Shown here: one piece after another, positions 32,421 to 41,385 of the stretch
Position numbering within the stretch: position 1 is the first letter of the stretch
Layout: each line of letters starts with the position of its first letter
NCBI GenBank assembly: GCA_009772895.1
Contig: WOUP01000006.1
Span: 124,001-188,000, forward strand
Reading direction: 5' to 3'
Length of the DNA: 64,000 bases
Origin: Puniceicoccaceae bacterium 5H
GTDB taxonomy: Bacteria; Verrucomicrobiota; Verrucomicrobiia; Opitutales; Oceanipulchritudinaceae
The notes under the pieces: generated by a model
What the model saw: the letters and a program-made list of their open reading frames with translations, nothing else
What the model was told of the DNA's origin: nothing
The model's database searches: none
Translations under genes and position numbers: made by a program

Positions 32421-34892
32421 TTACAGGCGAATGGTCAACTCCAGCCCGTAGAGCCGCGGCGTTCCCGCGATATAAGTCGGCAGGCCAAGGCTGCGACCGG
32501 TATTGCCGGCGTCGATCAGATATGCCTCGTCGAGCGCGTTCTTCACGTAGAAGGCCAGCTGCCAGTTCGGGCGCGTCAGGCCGGCCCGCAGGTTGAGCAG
32601 CCCGTAGCTGTCTTGCGAAAGATCCTTCTCGTTGGGATCGTCGGTGAAGTAGATGCGGCTTTTCCAGGTGTAGGAGGGCGCGACGAAAACCGACCCATAC
32701 TCGGTGTTCACCTGGTAATGAAGGCCCAGGGCGAAAGAATTGCGCGGGGTCAGGCGGAAAGTGTTGCCCTCGTAGACAGTGTCCTCGCCGTTGAACTGCC
32801 CGTCGATCCAGCCGTAGTTGCCGAACAGAGTGCAGCCGGGCATCAACAGCGCGTTGAAGGACACTTCAGCCCCCAGCGCATCGGCATCACCCGCGCTCTC
32901 CGTCACCACCGCCCCATCGCGGATGACCGAGGTCGCGAAGTCGTTGTACTGGTAGTAAAACAGCGCTGATTCCAGCTGCACGCGGCGCTCCAGCAGGAAG
33001 CTCTTGAAGCCGATTTCGTAGCTGTTGAGCGTCTCGGCATCGAGTTCTTCGAAGTGGGGATCGCTGGCGGTATCGGTGATCGTGATCACGGCCGGGCGGC
33101 GCCCACGCGAGTAGCTGGCGTAGGTGTTGAAGTCGGGCGTCACCTGATAGGCCGCCACGAGGCGCCCCACGACCGAGGTATAGCTTTCGGACGCCGTCAT
33201 CTTGCCGTCGGTCGCCGCAAACTGCAGGTTGCCGGGCTCCGCCGCTTCGCGCAGGATCATCGCCATGTAGGTCGGGTCCGCCGGATCGACCCGATAGCCC
33301 GACTCGATGTCTTCGTAGGTGAAGCGCAGGCCGCCGGTCAGGCTGAACTGGTCGGTAATCTTCCAGGTCGTGTCGCCAAAGAGCTCGTAGGCGCTTTGCT
33401 CGCCGAAGTTTTCGTAGCTCTCCTCGTGGTAGGCGTCCAGAACCGGCACCTGATCCGGCGTCGGCAGCTGCAATGACGTCGGAGGCACACCTGCCGCCAG
33501 TTGTGCCTGGATGGAGAGCGCGGCCCACATGCCGTAGGGCAGCGTGGTGTTGCTGAGGTTGGGCTGACCGTCAATGATGGCGGGCTGCGCCTCGACCAGC
33601 GGCAGATTCACGCCCAGGGGCGCGAGCTGAGCGTTGAGCGCCTGGATCGAAGGGTTGACCGAAGCCGCGACCGAGGGGCTGACCTGCGCGAAGAGGATGC
33701 GCTCGTCCGTGCGTAGCGGCACGCGGGTCTCGGCGTCCTGATAGAAGAAGTTACCGCCAAAGAAGCCCTCCCATTGCGAGCCTGCTTCCCAGTTCACGCG
33801 CAGTTCCTGGCTCCACTGCTTTGAGCGGGCGTCCTCCGCAAATTCGAAGAGGTAGGCCTGGGTGCCGTCGGCGTCGAATTCCTCATAGGCATCGAACTCG
33901 CGATAGGCCGTGATGGACGTCAGCTCGAAGTTCGCGCCCAGCGGTTGCGTGAAGGTACCGGTGGCCCCCCAGACCGTGCGCTCGACGCCGAGGTCGTCGC
34001 CCCGGTTGAGCTGTCCGTATGCAAAGACATCCGGCTGGCTGCGGCCTTCCGGCGCATAGACTTTTTGCAGGAAGGAAGTGCCCGTATAGTCGTCGTACTG
34101 GTAGTTGACGGACAGGTCGAAAGTGCCGCCGCCGCCCAGCAGGTAACGCAGCGAAGGCCGGACCGCGATCGTCTCCACGCCGTTGAGGTCATCGTCCGCC
34201 CCGGGCTCGAGGTTATCGATAAAACCGTCGCGGTGGCGGTAGCTGGCGGCTACGCGCAGCAGCACCGTCTCCTCCACCAGGGGCGTATTGTAATAGCCGT
34301 CAGCGTGATACTGGGTCAGGTTGCCGCCGCCGATCGTGAGCTTCGCGCTGGTCTCATTTTGCGGCTTGTGGGTGATGAGGCTGAACGCGCCGCTGGAAGC
34401 CCCACGCCCGAACAGTGTGCTCTGCGGCCCCTTCAGCACTTCGATGCGCTCCATGTCGAACAGCTCCACCGCGGAACCCCGGCTCTTGGAGATCGAGACG
34501 CCGTCGAGGAAAACGGAGACGCGCGGCTCTTCGTAGGCATCCCCACTGTCGGTCGTAATGCCGCGGATGGCGAAGCCGGGGTTGTTGGGGCTCTGCAGTT
34601 GCGCCTCGAAGCCCGGGACATAGGCGGAGAGCTCCGCCATGTCCTGGATCTGCAACTGGTCCATCAGCGCGCCGTCATAGACGCTCATGGAGATCGGGAC
34701 TTCAATCGCTGCCTGTTCGCGCTTTTGCGCGGTGACCACGATTGGTTCGAGCGTGTAGACGGGTTCCTCGTCTGCCGCAGCCGTGTCTTGTGCGGCGATC
34801 CTGGCCCCACCCGCCGCGAGGGCAGTCAGCAGGGCGCAGGAGCGGATTTGGGCGGAGAAGCGATTCCGGCGAGCAAAGAAGCGTGCTTTCAT
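32421..34892 (-). CDS. TonB-dependent receptor (sphingomonad/Caulobacter type)
   Basis: The ATG at 34892 gives 823 residues with a signal peptide (MKARFFARRNRFSAQIRSCA, cleavage near IAAQ). The TonB-box region is TLEPIVVTAQKREQ. The plug (about 45-170) carries ELSAYVPGFEAQ and RIEVLKGPQSTLFGRGASSGAF, followed by a long barrel with GLELTIRL at the end. This PIVVTAQKR subgroup takes up many ligands, not only iron complexes. Its place between a membrane phosphohydrolase-like gene upstream and glpQ downstream suggests a phosphate-containing or lipid-derived ligand, which is inference. No Fur- or Pho-like box was seen before it. Confidence 0.9.
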   Translation of the reverse strand: MKARFFARRNRFSAQIRSCALLTALAAGGARIAAQDTAAADEEPVYTLEPIVVTAQKREQAAIEVPISMSVYDGALMDQLQIQDMAELSAYVPGFEAQLQSPNNPGFAIRGITTDSGDAYEEPRVSVFLDGVSISKSRGSAVELFDMERIEVLKGPQSTLFGRGASSGAFSLITHKPQNETSAKLTIGGGNLTQYHADGYYNTPLVEETVLLRVAASYRHRDGFIDNLEPGADDDLNGVETIAVRPSLRYLLGGGGTFDLSVNYQYDDYTGTSFLQKVYAPEGRSQPDVFAYGQLNRGDDLGVERTVWGATGTFTQPLGANFELTSITAYREFDAYEEFDADGTQAYLFEFAEDARSKQWSQELRVNWEAGSQWEGFFGGNFFYQDAETRVPLRTDERILFAQVSPSVAASVNPSIQALNAQLAPLGVNLPLVEAQPAIIDGQPNLSNTTLPYGMWAALSIQAQLAAGVPPTSLQLPTPDQVPVLDAYHEESYENFGEQSAYELFGDTTWKITDQFSLTGGLRFTYEDIESGYRVDPADPTYMAMILREAAEPGNLQFAATDGKMTASESYTSVVGRLVAAYQVTPDFNTYASYSRGRRPAVITITDTASDPHFEELDAETLNSYEIGFKSFLLERRVQLESALFYYQYNDFATSVIRDGAVVTESAGDADALGAEVSFNALLMPGCTLFGNYGWIDGQFNGEDTVYEGNTFRLTPRNSFALGLHYQVNTEYGSVFVAPSYTWKSRIYFTDDPNEKDLSQDSYGLLNLRAGLTRPNWQLAFYVKNALDEAYLIDAGNTGRSLGLPTYIAGTPRLYGLELTIRL

Positions 34893-35114
34893 GATGCCTT
34901 GGGATTGGGAAAAGCCACAGGCAGCAATTGAGAGAAACACCTGTGGATGAGCAGCCTTCTCCCTCCCCCCAGCGACTGCGTCAAGTTATCCTAGCTACTG
35001 GAAGCAAAGCATTTACAATCGGAACCAGACCGTCTGATTCCTCACCAATACGTAACAGTAGCACTCCTGCGAATCCCTATAAGCAGGAACTGCCCCGCCC
35101 CAGAAGAAACGCCT

Positions 35115-36203
35115 CTATCGTTGCGGCACTGGCTTGAACTCAAAGGTTGCGATCAACGGCAGGTGGTCGGAAATCGTCCACGTATCGCCCTGGCGCACGC
35201 GCGCCTCGGATGGATTGAGACGATCCGAATAGAAGAGGTAGTCGATCGTGCGGTCCGGCGCGTCGATCTCGGGATCATTAGGAAAGTGGGTCAGCCATCG
35301 CGCGCGGTCCGGACCCACCGCATCTTCCACCCGGGGGATGACCGACCACTCGCGCGTCAACGCCGCCAGCTCGCTCTGCTTCTGGTAGGAGACCTGGCGC
35401 GAAGGCGTGATCAGTTCGCGCTGGCCGGGCGGCAACAGATTGAAGTCGCCTCCGATGATCCAGGGCGTGCCCTCGGCATCCAGCTCCTCCAGGCGGGCGT
35501 GAATCAAGGCCACTTGCCGCTGCATGGTGTCGCTGCCCTGCGCAAAGGCGTCGAGGTGCGTATCCAGCACCGCCAGCGAACCGCCATCGGCCAGCGACAG
35601 CCGGCACTCCAGCACGCAGCGCTTGAAGTAAAACAGCGTCGTCAGCGGATCGTTGGGCTGCAGCGGCAACTGGTAACGGGTCGCCGACTCGATCGGATGC
35701 TTGGAAATTACCAGCAGGGCCATGCCCGCGCTGCCCATGATCTTCGGGTGCGGCACGTAGAGCGCACGGTGGTAATAGGTCCACGCGTGGTAGCGGTAGG
35801 CCTCCGGCAAGCGCTCGCGCAAGAGCGCCACCTGGTCTTCGTGATAGGTGTGCGCGCTGTCGACGTCCACCTCCTGCAGCAGCACCACGTCGGGGTCTTC
35901 TTCCCGGATCACGCGCGCCACCTCGTCGAGCGTCTTGAAGGTGTCCTCCTGCGAAGGCTTGGTGTCCGGGCCGGAGCTGTCGGGCAGGTCGTAATAAAAC
36001 ACGTAGTTCTTGCCAGCCATGTATTGCACATTCCAGCTCAGCACCTTCAGCGGTTGCCCCCGCTGCAGCGGCTCGCCGCCCGAGCCATGCACCTCCACCG
36101 TCTCGACCGCATCCGGGTGATAGGTGATGAGGTAGCACGTCGCCACAAAAACGACCACCAGCACCAGTAACGTAACGAAAAACCATTTCAGCGCGCGCAG
36201 CAT
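35115..36203 (-). CDS. Membrane-anchored endonuclease/exonuclease/phosphatase-family hydrolase
   Basis: The 362-residue protein has one N-terminal transmembrane helix (7-27) that anchors the catalytic domain on the outside of the inner membrane. The EEP metal-dependent fold is complete: LSWNVQY (Asn58), VLLQEVD (Glu111), the LDTHLDAFA strand with a catalytic His, GGDFNLLP (Asp/Asn), DRTIDYLFYS, and the C-terminal SDHLPLIA His. The family includes nucleases, sphingomyelinases and inositol-phosphate phosphatases, and the sequence does not settle which. The extracytoplasmic location and the neighbours (TBDR, GlpQ) favour a phosphodiesterase acting on lipids or phospho-compounds. Confidence 0.85.
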   Translation of the reverse strand: MLRALKWFFVTLLVLVVVFVATCYLITYHPDAVETVEVHGSGGEPLQRGQPLKVLSWNVQYMAGKNYVFYYDLPDSSGPDTKPSQEDTFKTLDEVARVIREEDPDVVLLQEVDVDSAHTYHEDQVALLRERLPEAYRYHAWTYYHRALYVPHPKIMGSAGMALLVISKHPIESATRYQLPLQPNDPLTTLFYFKRCVLECRLSLADGGSLAVLDTHLDAFAQGSDTMQRQVALIHARLEELDAEGTPWIIGGDFNLLPPGQRELITPSRQVSYQKQSELAALTREWSVIPRVEDAVGPDRARWLTHFPNDPEIDAPDRTIDYLFYSDRLNPSEARVRQGDTWTISDHLPLIATFEFKPVPQR

Positions 36204-36329
36204 GAGGCTCCCGTAAGCCGCTGCCGGCGACAGGGCAATCCCGCAGTGCTTTCGTCACCGGATTGTTGCCCGACTGCAAAAAGTGCCCTCCACGGTTGCG
36301 CGCAGGGGCACCTCCCCTACCGGTATAAC

Positions 36330-37322
36330 ATGCGCCGCACCCTGCTCAGCTTCGCCCTCGTGCTCCTCGTGCATGCCGCCACCTTCGCCGGCATCCGGCT
36401 GGAAGACGTCGACTACCCGTTTTCGGTCGAAACGTATGCCTTCGACAGCCAGCGACAATCGCTCGAGATGGCCTACATGGACGTCTCGCCCGACCGCTCG
36501 CCACGCGGCACCGTGGTGCTCCTCCACGGCAAGAACTTCTCCGGCTCCTATTTCGAGCAAACGGCCCAGGCGCTGGTGAAGGCCGGTTACCGCGTCATCA
36601 TGCCCGACCAGATCGGCTTCGGCAAATCGACCAAGCCCGAACACTACCACTACACCTTTCACCAGCTGGCGAAAAACACACACGACTTGCTGGAATCCCT
36701 TGGCGTGCAGCACGCCCATGTGCTCGGGCACTCCATGGGCGGCATGGTCGCCACGCGCTTTGCCCTGATGTATCCCGACATGACGGCGTCGCTGACCTTG
36801 CTCAACCCGATCGGCCTCGAGGACTGGAAGGCCAAGGGCGTGCCCTACCGCACCGTCGACGCCTGGTATCAGGGCGAGCTCGAGAAGACGCCGGAGAAGA
36901 TCAAGGCCTACATGCGGGCGTCCTACTACGACGGCGAGTGGAAGCCGCGCTACGATCCGTGGGTGGAGCAATTGGCCGCCTTTCTCGACAGCCCGGACTA
37001 CCCGCGCATGGCCTGGAACCAGGCGCTCGCCTACGACATGATCTATACCCAGCCGGTGGTCTACGAATTTTCTCAGCTCCAGGAGCCGACCCTGCTCATC
37101 ATCGGCCAACGCGACAAGACGGCGCTGGGCAAGGACCAGGTCTCGGAGGAAAAGCGGGCGAAACTGGGCAACTACCCCGCCCTCGGCCGCGCCGCGCACA
37201 ATGCCATCCCCGATTCCGAGCTGGTCGAACTGCAGGGCCTCGGGCACCTGCCCCACATCGAGGCCTTCGACCGCTTCTTCCCACCCTACCGCGCATTCCT
37301 CGACGAGCAGACGCAGGAGTAG
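36330..37322 (+). CDS. Exported alpha/beta-hydrolase
   Basis: From the ATG at 36330 the product has 330 residues with a signal peptide (MRRTLLSFALVLLVHAATFAG). The alpha/beta-hydrolase core has the oxyanion motif LLHGKNFSG, the nucleophile Ser135 in GHSMGGMVA, an acid in IIGQRDKTA and a His in GLGHLPHIE. A cap region lies about 170-235. Substrate is not clear: an ester, a haloalkane-like or a lipid substrate would all fit the fold. It diverges from the EEP gene, with 126 bases between the starts, so the two may be co-regulated. Confidence 0.88.
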   Translation: MRRTLLSFALVLLVHAATFAGIRLEDVDYPFSVETYAFDSQRQSLEMAYMDVSPDRSPRGTVVLLHGKNFSGSYFEQTAQALVKAGYRVIMPDQIGFGKSTKPEHYHYTFHQLAKNTHDLLESLGVQHAHVLGHSMGGMVATRFALMYPDMTASLTLLNPIGLEDWKAKGVPYRTVDAWYQGELEKTPEKIKAYMRASYYDGEWKPRYDPWVEQLAAFLDSPDYPRMAWNQALAYDMIYTQPVVYEFSQLQEPTLLIIGQRDKTALGKDQVSEEKRAKLGNYPALGRAAHNAIPDSELVELQGLGHLPHIEAFDRFFPPYRAFLDEQTQE

Positions 37323-37328
37323 GCGCGC

Positions 37329-37490
37329 CTATTTCTCGCGGCTCAAGATAGACGAGTTCATGACGGTCAGCCCCACGGTGACCAAGGCGAAAGCAGCCAC
37401 CTCGCCCCCCAGGATCCAGCGCGTGCGCCCCAAATCGGCCTGGGCCAAAGCTGCAACGGGGATGGCAAGCCCCAAGCGGGAACACGCCAC
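37329..37490 (-). CDS. Possible small membrane protein or remnant
   Basis: A 53-codon frame with GTG (37490) as the only sensible start encodes a hydrophobic peptide with one membrane-like segment (GGEVAAFALVTVGLTV) and ends TAG at 37329. It is in the same frame as, and 60 bases downstream of, the PEP-CTERM gene, with a strong terminator between. No ribosome site is visible and the start lies inside the terminator T-run. It may be a gene remnant. Confidence 0.25.
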   Translation of the reverse strand: MACSRLGLAIPVAALAQADLGRTRWILGGEVAAFALVTVGLTVMNSSILSREK

Positions 37491-37524
37491 CAAAAAACGC
37501 CAGCCTCTGGCAGGAGGCTGGCGT
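37491..37524 (-). terminator. Rho-independent terminator after the spondin-type gene
   Basis: An 11-bp perfect stem (plus-strand 37497-37507 with 37514-37524) closes a 6-base loop and is followed, on the minus strand, by TTTTTT. Confidence 0.95.
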
Positions 37525-37550
37525 GAGAGCGAGACAAACAGAACGTGAGG

Positions 37551-38351
37551 CTATCGGCGGCGCCGCCAGCCGACCAGGCCCAGCGCGAGCAGCCCGGCGA
37601 GGGCGGCATAAGTCCGCGGCTCGGGCACGACCACGGCATTGAAGCGCACGAGTCCTTCGGAGCCGCTGGGCAGCACGGATACCGTATAGCCCGCCGGTGT
37701 ATCGGAGCCCAAATAGGCGTCGAGATTGGGATCGAGACTAATCATGCCGCCCTCCGGGTCACTATTGGTGGCGGTGTGCCCGTTGATGAAAGCCGCACCG
37801 TCGCCCATCGGCGCGTCGACTTCGGTGCCGGCGTCCCAGACCTGGCCGACGCTGACCGTGAGGCTGGTGAAACTGAAGTTGCCCATGCTGTCGAACAGCT
37901 CGATCGCCATCGGATCGTCATTGCCGATAAAGGCGTCGTTACTGGGCACAACCATCGCGCCGAACGACAGGTAGCGGTTCATCACCGGGTCGAGATCGAG
38001 CGTCACAGAGCCCATGGCCCCCGGCAGGTAAATACCGGGCCCGAAGCCGCCGCTGGAAGCCGCAACGGTGGTGGCGAGCCCGCCGTTCATCCCGGCAGAC
38101 GAGCCATTAAACAGCGTGGTCGCCGGCCCCGAGTCCCCCAACTCGGCGATGGCTTCGATTTCCGCCCCGGCCGTCGTGCCGGCGTCCCAGAGATCGAAGG
38201 TGCCATCGTGGGCGGCCAGGAAGACCGGCGAGTGCGCGTAGCTGTTGGCGGGCAAGAGATTTTCGATGTCGATGCGCACGAGCACGCCGTGCGCGACAGA
38301 GCAGACGCCGAGCGACGCCGCGAGCAGAGAGACTGTGAGTGGATGCTTCAT
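37551..38351 (-). CDS. Spondin-domain protein with PEP-CTERM sorting signal
   Basis: The ATG at 38351 gives 266 residues with a signal peptide (MKHPLTVSLLAASLGVCSVAHG). The body (about 23-230) resembles the spondin N-terminal domain: VRIDIENLLPANSYAHSPVFLAAHDG at the start and TVSVGQVWDAGTEVDAP late. The C-terminus VPEPRTYAALAGLLALGLVGWRRRR is a PEP-CTERM signal with Pro-Glu-Pro, a hydrophobic helix and a basic end. It should be processed by an exosortase and placed on the surface or in the extracellular matrix. No exosortase gene is in the window. A strong terminator follows. Confidence 0.92.
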   Translation of the reverse strand: MKHPLTVSLLAASLGVCSVAHGVLVRIDIENLLPANSYAHSPVFLAAHDGTFDLWDAGTTAGAEIEAIAELGDSGPATTLFNGSSAGMNGGLATTVAASSGGFGPGIYLPGAMGSVTLDLDPVMNRYLSFGAMVVPSNDAFIGNDDPMAIELFDSMGNFSFTSLTVSVGQVWDAGTEVDAPMGDGAAFINGHTATNSDPEGGMISLDPNLDAYLGSDTPAGYTVSVLPSGSEGLVRFNAVVVPEPRTYAALAGLLALGLVGWRRRR

Positions 38352-38588
38352 GGAGTAGATAGGTAGTTCAACATTGTGCGCTCCCGGGCAGTCGGGAACA
38401 CGCTGAGCAGGAGCAGCATCAGGAGGCCTTATTCCGAGAAAAAGCATTCCTAAGCCCAAATAGCCAACCTGCTTGAGCCCAAACCCTTACAGTAACCGTC
38501 CTAGAGCCGACTTGCCCGATCCGCTCAAGCTGTTGCGCAATTACCCGGGTTTCTTTCCTGCGGCGGCAGCCTGTGGAATAGTAGCGGC

Positions 38589-39341
38589 ATGAGCACCTCA
38601 TCCACCCCCACTCGCGTCGCCATCGTCACCGGTTCTTCCCGGGGTATTGGCGCCGAAACCGCCTTGCGCCTGGCCCAGGATGGCTTCGCGCTCGTGATCA
38701 ACTACGCCCATAGCGCCAGCGCTGCCGAACAGGTCGTCCGGCAGATCCAGGACGCGGGCGGTCAGGCCGTAGCCGTCCAGGCCGACGTGGCCAAGACGGA
38801 AGACGCCGCCAAGCTTTTTGACACTGCGGAGCAACACTTCGGCGGCGCCGACGTATTGGTCAACAGCGCCGGGGTCATGCAGCCGGGCATGGTCGACCTC
38901 AAGGACACCGACGACGCGCTCTACCACCGCATCGTCTCGACCAACCTCAACGGCACGTTCAACACCCTCCGTCTCGCCGCCACCCGCCTGCGCAACGGCG
39001 GGCGCATCGTCACCTTTTCCACCAGCGTCGTCGGCATGGCGCTGCCGGGCTATTCGGTCTACGCCGCAACCAAAGCCGCGGTGGAGATGCTGACGCGCAT
39101 TCTCGCCAAGGAACTGCGCGGCCGGCAAATCACGGTCAACACCGTCGCCCCCGGACCGACCGCCACCAGCATGTTCCTCGACCACAAGACCGAAGAGCAG
39201 ATCGACCGCATGGCCAAAGCCGCGCCACTGGAACGCCTCGGCAAAGCAGAAGACATCGCCAACCTGATTGCCTTCCTCGTTGGCCCCGAAGGCGGCTGGG
39301 TCAACGGCCAGACCGTGCGCGCCAACGGCGGCCTCGTCTAG
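38589..39341 (+). CDS. Short-chain dehydrogenase/reductase
   Basis: The 250-residue protein is a classical SDR: cofactor motif VTGSSRGIGAET (residues 13-24), NSAG at 92-95 and the catalytic Tyr158-x(3)-Lys162 in VYAATKAA, followed by a C-terminal PEGGWVNGQTVRANGG as in FabG-like reductases. It should reduce or oxidise an alcohol/ketone with NADP(H), judging from the SSR residues after the glycine motif, in the cytoplasm. Substrate unknown. Its stop overlaps the stop of the convergent YeiH-type gene by four bases (CTAG). Confidence 0.93.
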   Translation: MSTSSTPTRVAIVTGSSRGIGAETALRLAQDGFALVINYAHSASAAEQVVRQIQDAGGQAVAVQADVAKTEDAAKLFDTAEQHFGGADVLVNSAGVMQPGMVDLKDTDDALYHRIVSTNLNGTFNTLRLAATRLRNGGRIVTFSTSVVGMALPGYSVYAATKAAVEMLTRILAKELRGRQITVNTVAPGPTATSMFLDHKTEEQIDRMAKAAPLERLGKAEDIANLIAFLVGPEGGWVNGQTVRANGGLV

Positions 39342-40366
39342 CCAAAGATCAACCCGAGCAGGCGGTTGACGCCATACCCGCCGACCGCCAGCCAGGCAAA
39401 CATAGCCAGCGCACAATAGATCGGACCTGCCCCGACGCCCTTGAAGCGACTGACGCGCGAGTCCAGCCCGAGCGCCGCCATCGAGAGCGTCAGCAGCACC
39501 GTGTCGATCAGGTTGATGCCGGCCACGATACGCTCCGGCACGACGCCCAGCGAGTGCACGCCCGCCATGGCCACAAACCAGACCGCAAACCACGGGATGC
39601 GGATCGCCCGCACGCCACCGGCCTCGGTTTCGCCCCGCGTCCAGGCACTCAGCAGCAGTAGAAACGGCGCGAGCAGCATCACCCGGGCGAGCTTCACGAT
39701 GACCGCCGTCTCGGCGATGCCCTGCCCCACTGCGCCGCCTACGGCGACGACCTGCGCGACCTCATGCACCGTCGAGCCGGCATAGATGCCGAACCAGTGC
39801 GCATCCAGTCCCAGCCACTGGAACGCCAGCGGATAGCCAAACATGGCCAGCGTGCCGAAGAGTACCACCGTGCCCACCGCGACCGTCACTTTGTGCGGCG
39901 CAGCCTTCAGCACCGGCTCGGTCGCGAGCACCGCCGCCGCCCCGCAGATCGAGCTGCCGGCGGCACACAGCACGGCCGTATCGCGGTCGAGCCCGAACAC
40001 GCGGCGCCCCAGCCAGAGGCCGAGCAGAAAGGTCGAGCTGAGCATGACGACATCGGCCAGCAACCCGGCGAGGCCCACCCCGGCAATTTGCTGGAAGGTG
40101 ACGCGAAACCCGAAGAACACGATCGCAAGTCGCAGGATCTGGCGTTGGCAAAGGCCGATGCCGGGGTGCGCAGCGGCCGGAAAATGGCGACCGCTGAGGT
40201 TGCCGAAGAGCATGCCCACGACGATCGCCAGCACCAGGGGAGAGAGGCTGAGCGCCGCCAGCGCGGGGATCTGCGCAAGGGCAAAGCCCAGCGCGGCAAC
40301 GGCGCCCGCGAGCAACAGCCCGGGCAGCAGGTGAGTCTTCGGTCGAGGTGGGATTGCGATGTCCAT
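39338..40366 (-). CDS. yeiH: YeiH-family putative sulfate exporter
   Basis: The start MDIAIPPRPKTHLLPG at 40366 gives 342 residues with about ten transmembrane helices. The family (UPF0324/YeiH) marks are LVLAIVVGMLFGNL, a GIGLCQRQILRLAIVFFGFR helix, CAAGSSICGAAAVLA and STVHEVAQVVA. Members are putative sulfate or sulfite-related exporters in the inner membrane; the transported ion here is not shown by sequence. The LysR-type gene diverges 84 bases away, an arrangement known for yeiE/yeiH, so that regulator probably controls it. Confidence 0.9.
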   Translation of the reverse strand: MDIAIPPRPKTHLLPGLLLAGAVAALGFALAQIPALAALSLSPLVLAIVVGMLFGNLSGRHFPAAAHPGIGLCQRQILRLAIVFFGFRVTFQQIAGVGLAGLLADVVMLSSTFLLGLWLGRRVFGLDRDTAVLCAAGSSICGAAAVLATEPVLKAAPHKVTVAVGTVVLFGTLAMFGYPLAFQWLGLDAHWFGIYAGSTVHEVAQVVAVGGAVGQGIAETAVIVKLARVMLLAPFLLLLSAWTRGETEAGGVRAIRIPWFAVWFVAMAGVHSLGVVPERIVAGINLIDTVLLTLSMAALGLDSRVSRFKGVGAGPIYCALAMFAWLAVGGYGVNRLLGLIFG

Positions 40367-40450
40367 GGCGTGCGGTTGAGGGCGCCATTCTAGCTGGACA
40401 GTCTTGATCAGTAAAATATATCTTATTTCATATAACATTCGATTTTGCTG
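40367..40450. promoter_or_regulatory. Shared divergent promoter/operator of yeiH and its LysR gene
   Basis: The gap has an AT-rich core (40411-40436) with an imperfect ATATATC/TCATATA symmetry, in a GC-rich setting. This is where LysR-type regulators usually bind between divergent genes. A TATAAC (40431-40436) could serve the LysR gene; no well spaced -35 box was found. Confidence 0.45.
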
Positions 40451-41320
40451 ATGAACATCACCCTGCGCCAACTGGAGATCTTCGCCGCCGTGGCCAGTTA
40501 CCAGCACGTGGGCCGCGCCGCGGAAGCCCTCCGCGTCTCGCAATCTGCCGCCAGTATGGCGCTGGCAGAGCTGGAAAACGTGCTCGGCTATCCGCTTTTC
40601 GACCGCGTAGCGCGCCGCATCCAGCTCAATGAACAGGGGCGCGCGCTCTTGCCCAAAGCGCAGGCCCTGCTCGATCGCGCCCGCGAGATCGAGGAAACGT
40701 CCGCCCGGGGTGAGCCAGCCGGGCACCTGCACATCGGCGCCAGCACCACGGTGGGCAACTACCTGCTGCCCGGCATCCTCGGTGCGCTGGCCCAGGAGCG
40801 TCCGGCGCTGGTCGTCAACCTCGAGGTGGGCAATACGCAGGTGATCGTCCGCCGCTTGCTGGAACACGCCATCGACCTCGCCGTGGTGGAGGGGCCCGTC
40901 AGCCACCCGGACCTGGTCGAAGCGCCGTGGACCGAAGACGAGCTGGTCGTCTGCCACGGCGGTCAGGGCGCGCCCGACAGGCTGGAGGAGGCCCAATGGA
41001 TCATGCGCGAACCGGGCTCGGGCACGCGTGAGGTGTTCGAGCAGGCCATGCGCGCCGCTGGCCTGCCCATCCAGTTGCGTCTGGAGCTCGGCCATACCGA
41101 GGCGATCAAGCAAGCGGTCGAAGCCGGCCTGGGGCTCGGCTGCCTGTCACGGCTCGCCGTGCGCCGCGAACTCGAGCTGGGCTACCTGCACGCGGTCGAA
41201 ACGCCGCAACTATCGCTGCGCCGCCAGCTGACCTTCGTCCAGCACCGCCAAAAATACCGGAGTGATGCCCTGCGGGTTTTCGAGCACTTTTGCCGCGCGG
41301 CGGTCGGCGCGCACCAGTAG
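40451..41320 (+). CDS. LysR-family regulator (YeiE-like)
   Basis: The ATG at 40451 gives 289 residues. The winged helix-turn-helix is clear (MNITLRQLEIFAAVASYQHV, then AAEALRVSQSAASMALAELE). A LysR substrate-binding domain (about 90-285) follows, starting HIGASTTVGNYLLPGIL. The inducer is unknown. It diverges from the YeiH-type exporter, matching the YeiE-YeiH pair of enterobacteria, so it probably senses a sulfur oxyanion or related small anion. A bidirectional terminator overlaps its stop codon. Confidence 0.92.
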   Translation: MNITLRQLEIFAAVASYQHVGRAAEALRVSQSAASMALAELENVLGYPLFDRVARRIQLNEQGRALLPKAQALLDRAREIEETSARGEPAGHLHIGASTTVGNYLLPGILGALAQERPALVVNLEVGNTQVIVRRLLEHAIDLAVVEGPVSHPDLVEAPWTEDELVVCHGGQGAPDRLEEAQWIMREPGSGTREVFEQAMRAAGLPIQLRLELGHTEAIKQAVEAGLGLGCLSRLAVRRELELGYLHAVETPQLSLRRQLTFVQHRQKYRSDALRVFEHFCRAAVGAHQ

Positions 41321-41356
41321 GCCCTCCCGGCAGTTTACCGAGAGGGCCGCTTTCTC
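41320..41356. terminator. Bidirectional terminator between LysR and copper-receptor genes
   Basis: GGCCCTC (41320-41326) pairs with GAGGGCC (41342-41348) with an inner CGG/CCG pair. The plus side runs into GCTTTCTCTGT; the minus side lacks a clean T-run, so plus-strand use is better supported. Confidence 0.65.
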
Positions 41357-41385
41357 TGTATCTCGTTCTGTCCGATAGCCCCAGG

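Noticed and set aside
39338-41113. Long minus-strand frame of 591 codons including the YeiH-type gene
   Set aside because: The part above 40366 is antisense to the LysR gene; only the 342-residue YeiH part has transmembrane helices and family motifs.
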